DNA of 64,000 nucleotides from Balneolaceae bacterium (lineage in GTDB: Bacteria > Bacteroidota > Rhodothermia > Balneolales > Balneolaceae). The stretch is from the NCBI GenBank assembly GCA_017643365.1, contig JAEPNO010000001.1, forward strand, positions 1-64,000, in the 5' to 3' direction. Of this stretch, positions 37,777 through 46,500 are shown piece by piece. The position numbers were made by a program, and so were the translations under genes. The notes beneath the pieces are model-generated. The model was not told the origin of the DNA. It saw only the letters and a list, made by a program, of their open reading frames with translations, and ran no database searches. The stretch's first letter is position 1; every line of letters begins with the position of its first letter.

Positions 37777-38901
37777 TTGCGATTTACTCCCTCTTATTTT
37801 TGGTTCCGGTTAATACATCAGCACTATCTTATTTATAACATGTGTTGGGAGGATGCATCGATTGACCGGCAATTACTTGGCATCGACGAGCAGAGTAAAA
37901 TTATGATGATAAGCTCAGCTGGGTGTAATGCGCTAAGCTATCTTTTAGACAACCCGAATTGCATCCACAGTGTAGATATTAACCCGAGGCAAACAGCGTT
38001 GCTTGAGCTGAAGTTGAGCATCCTAAAACAAAGTGACTATCCAATATTTTCTTCTTTTTTTTGGGATGGATGGTGTGAGGATTATCACAGTGTTTATTCA
38101 AGCATTCGAAGTTCGCTTATTGAAGAATCGAAGGCGTTTTGGGATGAACACATCGATTATTTCTCTCCAAGTAGTCGCGGTTTTCATTTTGAAGGTGGAA
38201 GCGGAATGTTTGCTCGATTTTTGAATAAGATTGTTGATCGAAAATCACTTCGAGAACAGATTATTGAAATGAGCATATCGAGTGATAAAAAAGAACGTGA
38301 ACGAATTTTCAATCGTGTAGAAAAAGTACTTTGGAGTGGTGCAGAAGCTAAAATTTGGCAAACTAATGGGGTGTTAAGTCTTGCCGGAATTCCTGCCGTT
38401 CAACGTAATGCCATTGGCGATATTAATCAGTTCATGCAAAAAGTACTGCGACAGATATTTGTAGATCAACGAGCAGATAATAATCCATATTGGGGTCGAT
38501 ATTTAAAACTACCAACACTTAACAAACCCACTCTCGATTATCTTCAAGAAGAGAACTTCAATTTATTGAGAGATCGATCAGATCGAATCCACTTTTCAAC
38601 AATTTCGTTTTCCGATTACTTGAGCCAAACGACTCAAAAGTTCACTCATTTTGTACTTTTAGATCATATGGACTGGATGGTTGGTCATGATAAACAGGCA
38701 TTGGACAAAGAATGGGAATACATCTTAGAAAGAGCCGAACCTGGTGCAAAAGTACTATTTCGAACGGCTTTTGATCATCTTGATTTCATTCCTAATTTTG
38801 TCCACGAGCGCTGCAAAATTGATCAAGTTGATCCCCAATGGCTGAAAGAAAATGATCGTGTCGGAACCTACACCGGAACGTATTTTGGAGTGATAGAATG
38901 A
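37777..38901 (+). CDS. btaA: BtaA-like S-adenosylmethionine:diacylglycerol 3-amino-3-carboxypropyl transferase
   Basis: The 374-residue protein belongs to the DUF3419/BtaA family: LIYNMCWEDASID at residues ~18-30, a SAM-binding loop (MISSAGCNALSYLL, then HSVDINPRQTALLELKL), and VLLDHMDWMVGHD near residue 290. BtaA transfers the aminocarboxypropyl group of SAM to diacylglycerol, giving the homoserine lipid. Start is a TTG; the next Met (residue 22) would cut the conserved N-terminus and a stop lies upstream. It overlaps the next gene by 4 nt (ATGA); that gene is the expected N-methyltransferase, which strengthens the assignment. Confidence 0.85.
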   Translation: MRFTPSYFWFRLIHQHYLIYNMCWEDASIDRQLLGIDEQSKIMMISSAGCNALSYLLDNPNCIHSVDINPRQTALLELKLSILKQSDYPIFSSFFWDGWCEDYHSVYSSIRSSLIEESKAFWDEHIDYFSPSSRGFHFEGGSGMFARFLNKIVDRKSLREQIIEMSISSDKKERERIFNRVEKVLWSGAEAKIWQTNGVLSLAGIPAVQRNAIGDINQFMQKVLRQIFVDQRADNNPYWGRYLKLPTLNKPTLDYLQEENFNLLRDRSDRIHFSTISFSDYLSQTTQKFTHFVLLDHMDWMVGHDKQALDKEWEYILERAEPGAKVLFRTAFDHLDFIPNFVHERCKIDQVDPQWLKENDRVGTYTGTYFGVIE

Positions 38902-39491
38902 TTCCTTCTTCAATTTCGAATTATTACAAATGGCATGCGCCGATATACGATTTCACGCGGTGGAGTTTTTTATTCGGACGATCATCGCTCATGCACCATT
39001 TCCCTTTATTGGCAGATAATGCATCCATTTTGGATTTAGGGTGTGGCACGGGCGCAATCACCGAAGTCCTTTGCTATTCATATCCAGAAAGTGAAATAAT
39101 TGGGTTAGACGCTTCATCCCACATGCTCGAACGAGCAAAATCTAGAAACCTTCAAAATGTTAGTTGGATTCACCAACCTTATCAAAGCAACAGTTTTGAT
39201 AACGGGCAATTTGATTTAATTACGGCTTCGTATTCACTCACCATGATGAATGACATCGAACAGGTACTTCATGCCATTAAAATGCATTTGAAACCGGATG
39301 GAAAACTAGTGGTTGTAGATTTTGATTCCACTCCTTTCCCCCAGTTTTCAAAATGGATGAAGCGAAATCGTGTTAACTTTGATGTCCAATTATTTAACAA
39401 GCTGGAAAAAGGTTTCGCAGCAACATCGATTCAAACACAATCTGCTTTTGGTGGATTGTACTCGTATTCCACATTCGTTGGATCAAAATGA
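38898..39491 (+). CDS. btaB: BtaB-like SAM-dependent N-methyltransferase
   Basis: The 197-residue protein has class I methyltransferase motifs: YYKWHAPIYDFTRWSFLFGR at the start, motif I LDLGCGTGAITEVL (~residues 46-59), EIIGLDASSHMLERA and FDLITASYSLTMMND. The N-terminal YxxxAxxYDxxR pattern is typical of lipid and quinone methyltransferases, including BtaB and PmtA. Its position overlapping btaA makes methylation of diacylglyceryl-homoserine to the trimethyl betaine lipid the best guess. Sequence alone cannot exclude another lipid substrate. It overlaps the next gene by 4 nt. Confidence 0.75.
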   Translation: MIPSSISNYYKWHAPIYDFTRWSFLFGRSSLMHHFPLLADNASILDLGCGTGAITEVLCYSYPESEIIGLDASSHMLERAKSRNLQNVSWIHQPYQSNSFDNGQFDLITASYSLTMMNDIEQVLHAIKMHLKPDGKLVVVDFDSTPFPQFSKWMKRNRVNFDVQLFNKLEKGFAATSIQTQSAFGGLYSYSTFVGSK

Positions 39492-39997
39492 GTCTTCGAA
39501 AAATCATTTCGGGTGGACAAACAGGAGTTGATCAGGCTGCTTTGCAGGCAGCCATAGATTCAGGCTTTGAACATGGAGGTTGGTGCCCACCGGGTCGAAT
39601 TTGTGATTCAGGAGAAATTCCAATTCATTTCAAACTGAAAGAAACACCGGAAGAACGAGATAAATCAGCTCTTGAAATTCCACGTTCACAACGAACCATC
39701 TGGAATGTGCGGGACTCGGATGGATTATTGGTAATTGAACAGGATCAGAGGGGTAAAGGATCAAAGGCACAAAGGGATCTTGGAACAGAGTTAACTATTG
39801 AGTCCGCAAAAAAGCTTGGAAAGCCTTTCTTAATAGTTTATTTCAACAGAAAATTGATTCTTACTCAAATTTCAAACTGGATTTCAACTAATAAAATAGA
39901 AGTTCTGAATGTAGCCGGGCCGAGTGAAAGAAACTGTCCCGGAATCTATGATCGGGTGTATGATTTGAAGATGGAAATACTTACGAATTCTGTTTAA
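39488..39997 (+). CDS. Putative molybdenum-carrier/YpsA-like Rossmann protein with repeat-derived loop
   Basis: The 169-residue protein matches the putative molybdenum carrier family: RKIISGGQTGVDQAALQAAI at the N-terminus, GGWCPPGRICDSGEIP, TIWNVRDSDGLLVI and GTELTIESAKKLGKPFLIV. It is a small Rossmann-like fold of unsettled function. Between the DSDG strand and the GTELT motif lies a polar stretch, DQRGKGSKAQRD, encoded by 39741-39777. This DNA matches the intergenic GGATCA repeat at 16601-16690 and looks like an in-frame insertion in a loop. The gene overlaps btaB at its start and, convergently, the toxin gene by 17 nt at its end. Confidence 0.8.
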   Translation: MSLRKIISGGQTGVDQAALQAAIDSGFEHGGWCPPGRICDSGEIPIHFKLKETPEERDKSALEIPRSQRTIWNVRDSDGLLVIEQDQRGKGSKAQRDLGTELTIESAKKLGKPFLIVYFNRKLILTQISNWISTNKIEVLNVAGPSERNCPGIYDRVYDLKMEILTNSV

Positions 39998-40340
39998 GTT
40001 TTTCGGATAGAGTCTTAATTTCCTGAATCAAGATTGGTTCAAACTCAGTTAAATTTTCAATCACATTTCTTGATGTGAGTATAATAGTTAATACAATCAC
40101 AGTTTCTTTAAATCTATGACAGATTAACCAATGTTTATTAACAAGATAAGTATTGAAACTTGGACAGATGGAATCTCGAGTTGTTAATACATCTGGGTTT
40201 AGACTAATTAAATCTAAAGCACCATCTATATCTTCTAAATATTCCTGAGTTAGTTTTACTCCCCATTCATTTGTTGAAAACTTAATAAGCTTCTCCAATT
40301 CTTCGTAAAAATGATCGGTTAGAAGTATCCGAACCTTCAT
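39981..40340 (-). CDS. ParE/RelE-superfamily toxin
   Basis: The 119-residue protein resembles ParE-type toxins: an N-terminal pair of helices (YEELEKLIKFSTNEWGVKLT, QEYLEDIDGALDLISLNPDV) followed by strands with YLVNKHWLICHRFKETVIVL and a terminal ILTSRNV. ParE toxins act on DNA gyrase and RelE members cleave mRNA; the target cannot be decided here. The C-terminal helix (EFEPILIQEIKTLSEKLKQN) is longer than usual. The start overlaps the antitoxin stop by 4 nt, the standard TA arrangement. Confidence 0.75.
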   Translation of the reverse strand: MKVRILLTDHFYEELEKLIKFSTNEWGVKLTQEYLEDIDGALDLISLNPDVLTTRDSICPSFNTYLVNKHWLICHRFKETVIVLTIILTSRNVIENLTEFEPILIQEIKTLSEKLKQNS

Positions 40341-40594
40341 TCTTTATTCGCTTTATACAATTCCAATCCGGATTGAATGTCGCCCTTATAGGTATTCAGT
40401 TTCCCCTTAATTGCATCCTGATAGCCTTTTAGAATATTGCTTCGAGCCTGTTCTGCTTCTTTCCTATCCATTTCATGACGAATGAGGTCTCTAACAAAAT
40501 CACTAGGAGTGCTGTGCAAAGTACCATCACCCGAATTGTTTTGAATAAATTCTTTTAGTTCGTCGGTAAGAGAAAGGTTGATTGTTGAAGGCAT
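40337..40594 (-). CDS. ParD/CopG-like antitoxin
   Basis: From ATG 40594 the protein has 85 residues (a TTG ten codons earlier is less likely). The N-terminus MPSTINLSLTDELKEFIQNN is a ribbon-helix-helix of the ParD type, followed by SDFVRDLIRHEMDRK and a basic helical tail that would wrap the toxin. It should neutralise the downstream toxin and repress its own promoter. It overlaps the toxin gene by 4 nt. Confidence 0.78.
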   Translation of the reverse strand: MPSTINLSLTDELKEFIQNNSGDGTLHSTPSDFVRDLIRHEMDRKEAEQARSNILKGYQDAIKGKLNTYKGDIQSGLELYKANKE

Positions 40595-40694
40595 AGTGAA
40601 ACGATCTAATTCATTATTTGCCAATATATGAAAGAATGATGCTTTGATAAAGTGACTACTGATGAGAATTTATCATCGTTAAATATAAAAATTC

Positions 40695-40770
40695 GCCGAA
40701 TGACGAATGACGAATGACGAAAAAGTATTTTCTTCATTTAGAGAATCAATTGTCTTTCGTCAATCGTCGT
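40695..40770. repeat. TGACGAA tandem/inverted repeat
   Basis: Direct copies of GAATGACGAATGACGA are followed after about 40 bp by an inverted counterpart (TTTCGTCAATCGTCGTTAGTC-like). The same short motif occurs at 48184-48215, where it encodes the end of an ABC transporter. It lies downstream of the LRR gene and may contribute to its transcript end. Confidence 0.45.
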
Positions 40771-40782
40771 TAGTCACGATTT

Positions 40783-43395
40783 CTATTTAATCAACATCAT
40801 TCGCTTAGTTTGAACAAAGTTTCCCGCTTCGATGCGATAGATATACACGCCTGAGGCTAGATTTCCGGCATCAAATTGAACCGAGTGCCACCCAGCCTGC
40901 ATCTTATCCCCAGCTACCAAAGTGCTAACTTTTTGTCCGAGCAGATTGAATACTTCCAATCGAACACTCGAAGCTTCAGGTATACCAAATTGAATGGTAG
41001 AGCTCGGGTTAAATGGGTTTGGATAGTTTTGGTTGAGGGTGAACACTTCCGGTAATCCCGAGTTTGAATGTTCGTCCTTGGTGTTCGTAATCTGACCATC
41101 CTCTGACACATAAAATGGTTCACTTTCAATAATTAAATCTGGTAGTGAGTCATGACGAACTTTAACTACGTATTTACCGTAATCATTTTGGGTAACATCA
41201 GTTATTGTTATTGTAGCACTATTCTGTCCTGTAATCTCAACCCCATCCTTTTCCCATTGGTATTTATTTCCAACAAAATCTATTTCATCTACTCCAAAAG
41301 TCACATCCGATCCAATGGTAGCCTGTACAGCAGTTGTATCCCCAAATGGAAATTGAGGGGCATAACTCATTGAGTCTTCAGCAATTCCTAAGTTTGGTAC
41401 AATATCTTTAAAAGTGAGTTTTAAACTATCTATATGAAGGCTTACTAAAGTATTTATTGCAGATAAATCAGGTAAAGAAGTAAACCGATTTCCATCCAAA
41501 TGTAAATAATTCAATTCGTCCATATTCGCGAGTGTATTTGGAACTTGACCTTCAAAATCGTTTTGATCCAATCGTAATCCGTATAAATCCAGCTCCCAGA
41601 TTTTTTCGGGTACTTCGCCGTGCAGCTGATTATCGTAAACATAAAAATACCTTAGGTTCGGGCTTTCTGTAAATGCATTTAATGATTCAGGAAGTGTACC
41701 TGTTAGATTATTTCTACCCAACGAGATGTAAATAATGGATTCCATTTCGGTCAACCACTCAGGAACCTCACCAGTAAGCTGATTTCCAAATAGCCTTAGA
41801 TAATATAAATTATCCAGATTTTTCAACTCTTCCGGAATTACTCCCGAGAGATTATTATCGCTAAGAAATAGATATCTCAATGAACTCAGATTACCTAGTT
41901 CAGCAGGAATTTCTCCACTCAGTTCATTTCCATCGAGGTACAGCCACTCTAATTGTGAAAGATGACCTAGCTCAGCAGGTATACTTCCACTTAACTGATT
42001 CCTATCGAGATTTAACCTCTCTAAATTTGACAATGAACTGATTTCAGTCGGTATTTCACCGCTTATATTGTTCCTGGATAAATATAAATTTTCCAGAAGT
42101 GTTGACTGTTCAACTTCTTTCGGAATATCACCAGTTAACTGATTATTATTGAGATATAAATCTTTCAAAGTGGATATGGAAAAAATTTCTTTAGGAATCT
42201 CACCATATAACTTATTAAAACTCAAATGAAGACCTTCAAGAGATAGATAATTTGAAAACCAGGTAGGAATTTCCCCTGTAAGATTGTTTCCCCATAAAAA
42301 AAGTGAATATAAATTAATTAGATTCGAAAATGATTCTGGTATCTCCCCTTCCAGATTATTTTGCGACAAATAGAGGTATCTTAGTTTATTTAATGCCCCT
42401 AATCCATCCGGAATTTCCCCTGTTAAATTATTACTCCATAAAGAAAGAGTAGTTAAATTAATTAGTTCAGAAAATGACTCTGGTATCTCTCCGGTTAGAT
42501 TGTTTTGTGAAAGTTGTAGGTTTTCAAGTTTAGTTAATACCCCAATTTCCTCCGGTATTTCTCCAGTAAATTCATTGCCCCAAAGATAAAGTTCTGTCAA
42601 CTCTTTCAGTTCTCCAATTTCAGCCGGAATCTCTCCGGAAAATTCGTTACCGCCTAAAGCTAATTCATCTAATGAATCCAGGTTAGCTATGTCTGCACTT
42701 AATGTGCCTGAAATCTTATTCCGTGTCAGACTTAGATAAATCAGTTTATCTAATGTCCAAATTGATGATGGAACTTCACCATTCAAATCATTACTTCCCA
42801 AGGAAAGCCTTCTTAATTCACTCAGCGTGCCAATTTCTTCAGGGATAGAACCAGTTAAAGAGTTACCCCACAGATATAATACCTCTAACCCATTCAAGTT
42901 TCCTACTTCGCTGGGTATTTCACCTGATAACTCATTATCGTACATATATAATTGCTTTAATGAAGCGAGATTCCCAATTTCGATAGGTATTTCACCTTTT
43001 AGTGAATTACGGCCTAAATTTAGTTGTACAACTCTTCCGGTCGAATCCAGCACAACTCGACTCCAACTACTTACAAGACCTGTTAGCCAATTGGTATTAG
43101 TAGACCAATTTTCGCCATCTGTGTTATTATATAATGCTACCAAAGCTAGTGAGTCATTATCATTTGCTTTAACCTTGTAGCTTTTCAAATTTATATTTTC
43201 TTCTGTGTACCCCTTGAATTTCCCTATTGAATTTTGAATTCTATCCATCGGTAAATAATCGGCAGAATTAATCAACTCTTGTTCCGGTAAGCTTATTTCG
43301 TTTTTAAAACCCGGATCTCCAGAATCACTATTTTGTCCATATGCTAATTGAACTGTTAATAAAATAATCCCTATAGTTGTGATTAGCTTTTTCAT
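40783..43395 (-). CDS. T9SS-exported leucine-rich-repeat protein with Ig-like domain
   Basis: The 870-residue protein has a signal peptide (IGIILLTVQLAYGQ), a Leu-rich N-cap with DNDSLALVALYNNTDGENWS, and over twenty LRRs of about 24 residues (~110-640) of the LxGxIP type best known from plant receptor kinases, e.g. NNLTGEIPESFSELINLTTL. An Ig-like domain (~690-770: YQWEKDGVEITGQNSATI) and a T9SS tag (NYPNPFNPSS...RMMLIK) follow. It is probably a surface adhesin or binding protein. Its tag resembles the adjacent 1151-residue protein's at DNA level. Confidence 0.88.
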   Translation of the reverse strand: MKKLITTIGIILLTVQLAYGQNSDSGDPGFKNEISLPEQELINSADYLPMDRIQNSIGKFKGYTEENINLKSYKVKANDNDSLALVALYNNTDGENWSTNTNWLTGLVSSWSRVVLDSTGRVVQLNLGRNSLKGEIPIEIGNLASLKQLYMYDNELSGEIPSEVGNLNGLEVLYLWGNSLTGSIPEEIGTLSELRRLSLGSNDLNGEVPSSIWTLDKLIYLSLTRNKISGTLSADIANLDSLDELALGGNEFSGEIPAEIGELKELTELYLWGNEFTGEIPEEIGVLTKLENLQLSQNNLTGEIPESFSELINLTTLSLWSNNLTGEIPDGLGALNKLRYLYLSQNNLEGEIPESFSNLINLYSLFLWGNNLTGEIPTWFSNYLSLEGLHLSFNKLYGEIPKEIFSISTLKDLYLNNNQLTGDIPKEVEQSTLLENLYLSRNNISGEIPTEISSLSNLERLNLDRNQLSGSIPAELGHLSQLEWLYLDGNELSGEIPAELGNLSSLRYLFLSDNNLSGVIPEELKNLDNLYYLRLFGNQLTGEVPEWLTEMESIIYISLGRNNLTGTLPESLNAFTESPNLRYFYVYDNQLHGEVPEKIWELDLYGLRLDQNDFEGQVPNTLANMDELNYLHLDGNRFTSLPDLSAINTLVSLHIDSLKLTFKDIVPNLGIAEDSMSYAPQFPFGDTTAVQATIGSDVTFGVDEIDFVGNKYQWEKDGVEITGQNSATITITDVTQNDYGKYVVKVRHDSLPDLIIESEPFYVSEDGQITNTKDEHSNSGLPEVFTLNQNYPNPFNPSSTIQFGIPEASSVRLEVFNLLGQKVSTLVAGDKMQAGWHSVQFDAGNLASGVYIYRIEAGNFVQTKRMMLIK

Positions 43396-43468
43396 AATCT
43401 ATTTCCCCTTTATGTTCTCAATCTCTATTAATCTGTTGTGTACGATAGACCAACAGCTGCAATTAATC

Positions 43469-43483
43469 ACTACATGTTTATGT
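43469..43483 (-). promoter_or_regulatory. Promoter motif shared with the beta-helix gene (LRR gene copy)
   Basis: ACTACATGTTTATGT lies 74 bp upstream of the LRR gene start. It matches the palindrome ACTACATGAATATGTAGT 57 bp upstream of the beta-helix gene, and both are preceded by CAACAG and AATT within ~20 bp. The right half is less palindromic here. A common regulator is inferred. Confidence 0.45.
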
Positions 43484-43523
43484 CGATCTTTCACAATCGT
43501 ACAATATTTACATAAAAGTGTAT

Positions 43524-46500
43524 TTACTTAATCAACATCATTCGCTTAGTTTGAACAAAGCTCCCCGCTTCGATGCGATAGATGTAAACACCTGAGGCCA
43601 GGTTTCCTGCATCGAACTGAATGGAATGCCATCCCGCCTGCATCTTATCCCCTGCTACCAAAGTGCTAACTTTTTGTCCGAGCAGATTGAATACTTCCAA
43701 TCGAACGTTCGAAGCCTCAGGTATCCCAAACTGAATGGTTGAGCTCGGGTTAAATGGATTTGGATAGTTTTGATTGAGAGTAAAATCCCTAGGAACACTC
43801 GAAGTCATTTCATTCGATACTTTTTGTGTGATTTCAAAAGAGAATGGCTCATTTTCTGAATTAGATGCCCAGGTTACCAGGCTATCCGTATCAACAGCAG
43901 CAACTTGCCAGAAGTAAGTGCCTATATCTAAATCCGTTTCTGGTACAAATGTCGTATCTGCCTGAGATACACCTTCGAAAATTACTTCATTAAACATCGA
44001 ATCAGAACTAATTCGATACCGATAGGTCACATAATCAAAAAGATCAGAATCGGATGTGGATTGCCACACAAATGTTGGTGTTGTTGTTAAAGTATCTACC
44101 GTGTTTAACGGCGAAAGCAATTCAAATGGATTTGGTGGATCCAGTTTTTGATTAATGATAAATGCCTGTACCGCACTCCAAGGTGATTCAACCCAATCAT
44201 CATCGCGCACCTTAACTCGCCAAAAATAGATGGCTTCATCGTTCAAACTTTTTGCCTTAACAGAATTCACTCCTAGTGCAGTAGTATCGATAAATTGAGT
44301 TTGGGTAAATTCATTTTCTGATGACAACTCAACAATGTAGCTCAACCGATTTGGGGTATCACTAAAATCAGGATCTGAACCGGCATTCCAGCTCAACACC
44401 GGATTTACCGAACTTACCGTAATGCTGTCAGCGGGAGTAAATCCATCTTTGGCTAACATTGGGGCATCATTTTCGAGATTGAGCCAGAAATTCCATGGCT
44501 CTGACCAAACCGATGCCGAATCTTCGTTATCTACCGAACGAACTCTCCAATAATAATGCACATCGTCTTCGAGTAAATCACTTCCATTTAACGAACCTAA
44601 TCGCACTGCAAAAACGCTATCCTCATCACCCGGTTCTTGTTGTACACTTGGGAACATGGATTTCATCGAAGTTGCTTTCAGAATGGTAGACAATCCAATA
44701 TCTGATTGATTTACTACCGGATTTTCAAATGTAGTAGTGCTGTCAATCTGAATCTGATAAAGCGGTCGAGGATCTTCAAATGCTACCGTGTCTTTTGCGA
44801 GTGACCAAACTAAATAGGCGTTTATTGTCGACTCAGAGTGCATATTTGGAGCCAATAATACAGGTTGTGTAGGTGCGGCATCATTGATTGATCGAACCGA
44901 AATAACCAAGGTGTCATTTATTTGAAATTCACCATCCGTTGCTGCAATAACGACTTCTTGCATTCCATTCCAATTCGGATCAGCCGATACAATGAGTTCA
45001 TTGGTATCTTTAATTAATAGATGGATATTAGCTGGGTTATTAACGACCTCAAATTCAAGTTCGCTATCTACATCGCGGAAATAATCAGAAAGAGTAAGCA
45101 ATGAAAATTCAGCGGCATCTTCATCCACACTGGTGTCAGGGAGTGCTTCAATTAGATAAGGTGCGTCATTAACCGCTTGTACAATTCCGGAAATTTCGAT
45201 TGAATCCGTTGCGGCGCTGTCATCGGTGGCCATGACAGTAAACGAGAATTCTCCATTAGCGTCCAGTCTTGAATTCAGGATTATATTACCGTCTTTAATG
45301 CTTGCTGATATATTTCCGGAGCCATCGGCATTGATTGCAAAACGAAGTGAATCATTTGGCAAATCCGGATCACTAAATAGTGTATCCAAGTTCGCCATTA
45401 AAAACGCTTCAAAATCTTCGAGCAACTCCACAGCTGGTATCTCTTTAGTTGCTATCGGCTCGTCGTTGATAGGCAAAATTGTAACCGATAGAGAATCTTT
45501 TAATTCTAAACCGTTTGAGGAAACTCGCAATTGAATCTGTCCCTCTCCGAACCAATTCTCAGTAGCAGTTATATACAAACTGTCTGCGATTAGCTGTACA
45601 CCTATCTGTTCCGTTTGTGATGTGGCAAAATATTCGATAGGTGAATCTACATCTCTAAAGTAGCCTGACAATGTTATCACTAACGAATCGCTCACATCTT
45701 CAGGTAAGTGTATGCCGGGGAGTTCAGCAAATTTCTCCGGTAGATCATCAACAGCCGTAACCTGAATTGTTCTACTAGCAACTTCGGAGGAATCATCATT
45801 ACCAAACACTTGAAAGCTTATGGTTTTCGGAGCTTCACTCGGAGTCTCACTAAATGTTGAATAACTCACCGATCTCAACATTTGTTGATAGCGAGCAGCA
45901 GATGCCGATCCAGTTAGTTTAAAATACCCCGGTTGTTGTTCAATTTCGATCGAATCAAATGGTGATATAAAAAGCATCTCTTCATTTTCAAGGACAAACT
46001 CTCGCATGTCTACAATTGCACTGTCGATTAGGAAGTCACCATCTGCTTTTATGATCAGAGAATCGGTAATCGATATATTTTCAGAATTCTCAACTACAAA
46101 CAGCGTATCGCTTTCCAGGTTTTCAAGTTCAGGTGGAATGGTGACCGTAATCTCTTGATTCACAATCATACTCCATTCTCCGTCTTCATCAAGTACACGG
46201 ATGTATAACGTATGTAGACCTACTGTGAGTGAATCTGCAATTAATGACACAGTTTCTTCCAGTTCAGAAGCATCTTCAAGTTCCAGGAATTGAGCATTTC
46301 CAAAACCGGGATCGACATCGAAGAAATATTCAGCAGAAACAATTTGGCTGATGGTTGATGGATCGTCTTTATCGATGAGTACAAGTTTTTTAATGGGTAG
46401 TCCCCAGTTTCCAGAGGTACTCTTTGCACGGATAAATAAAGTATGAATACCCAAAGAAACTCCGCTCGCATCTATATCGGTAGTCAGATCTATTTCTGTT

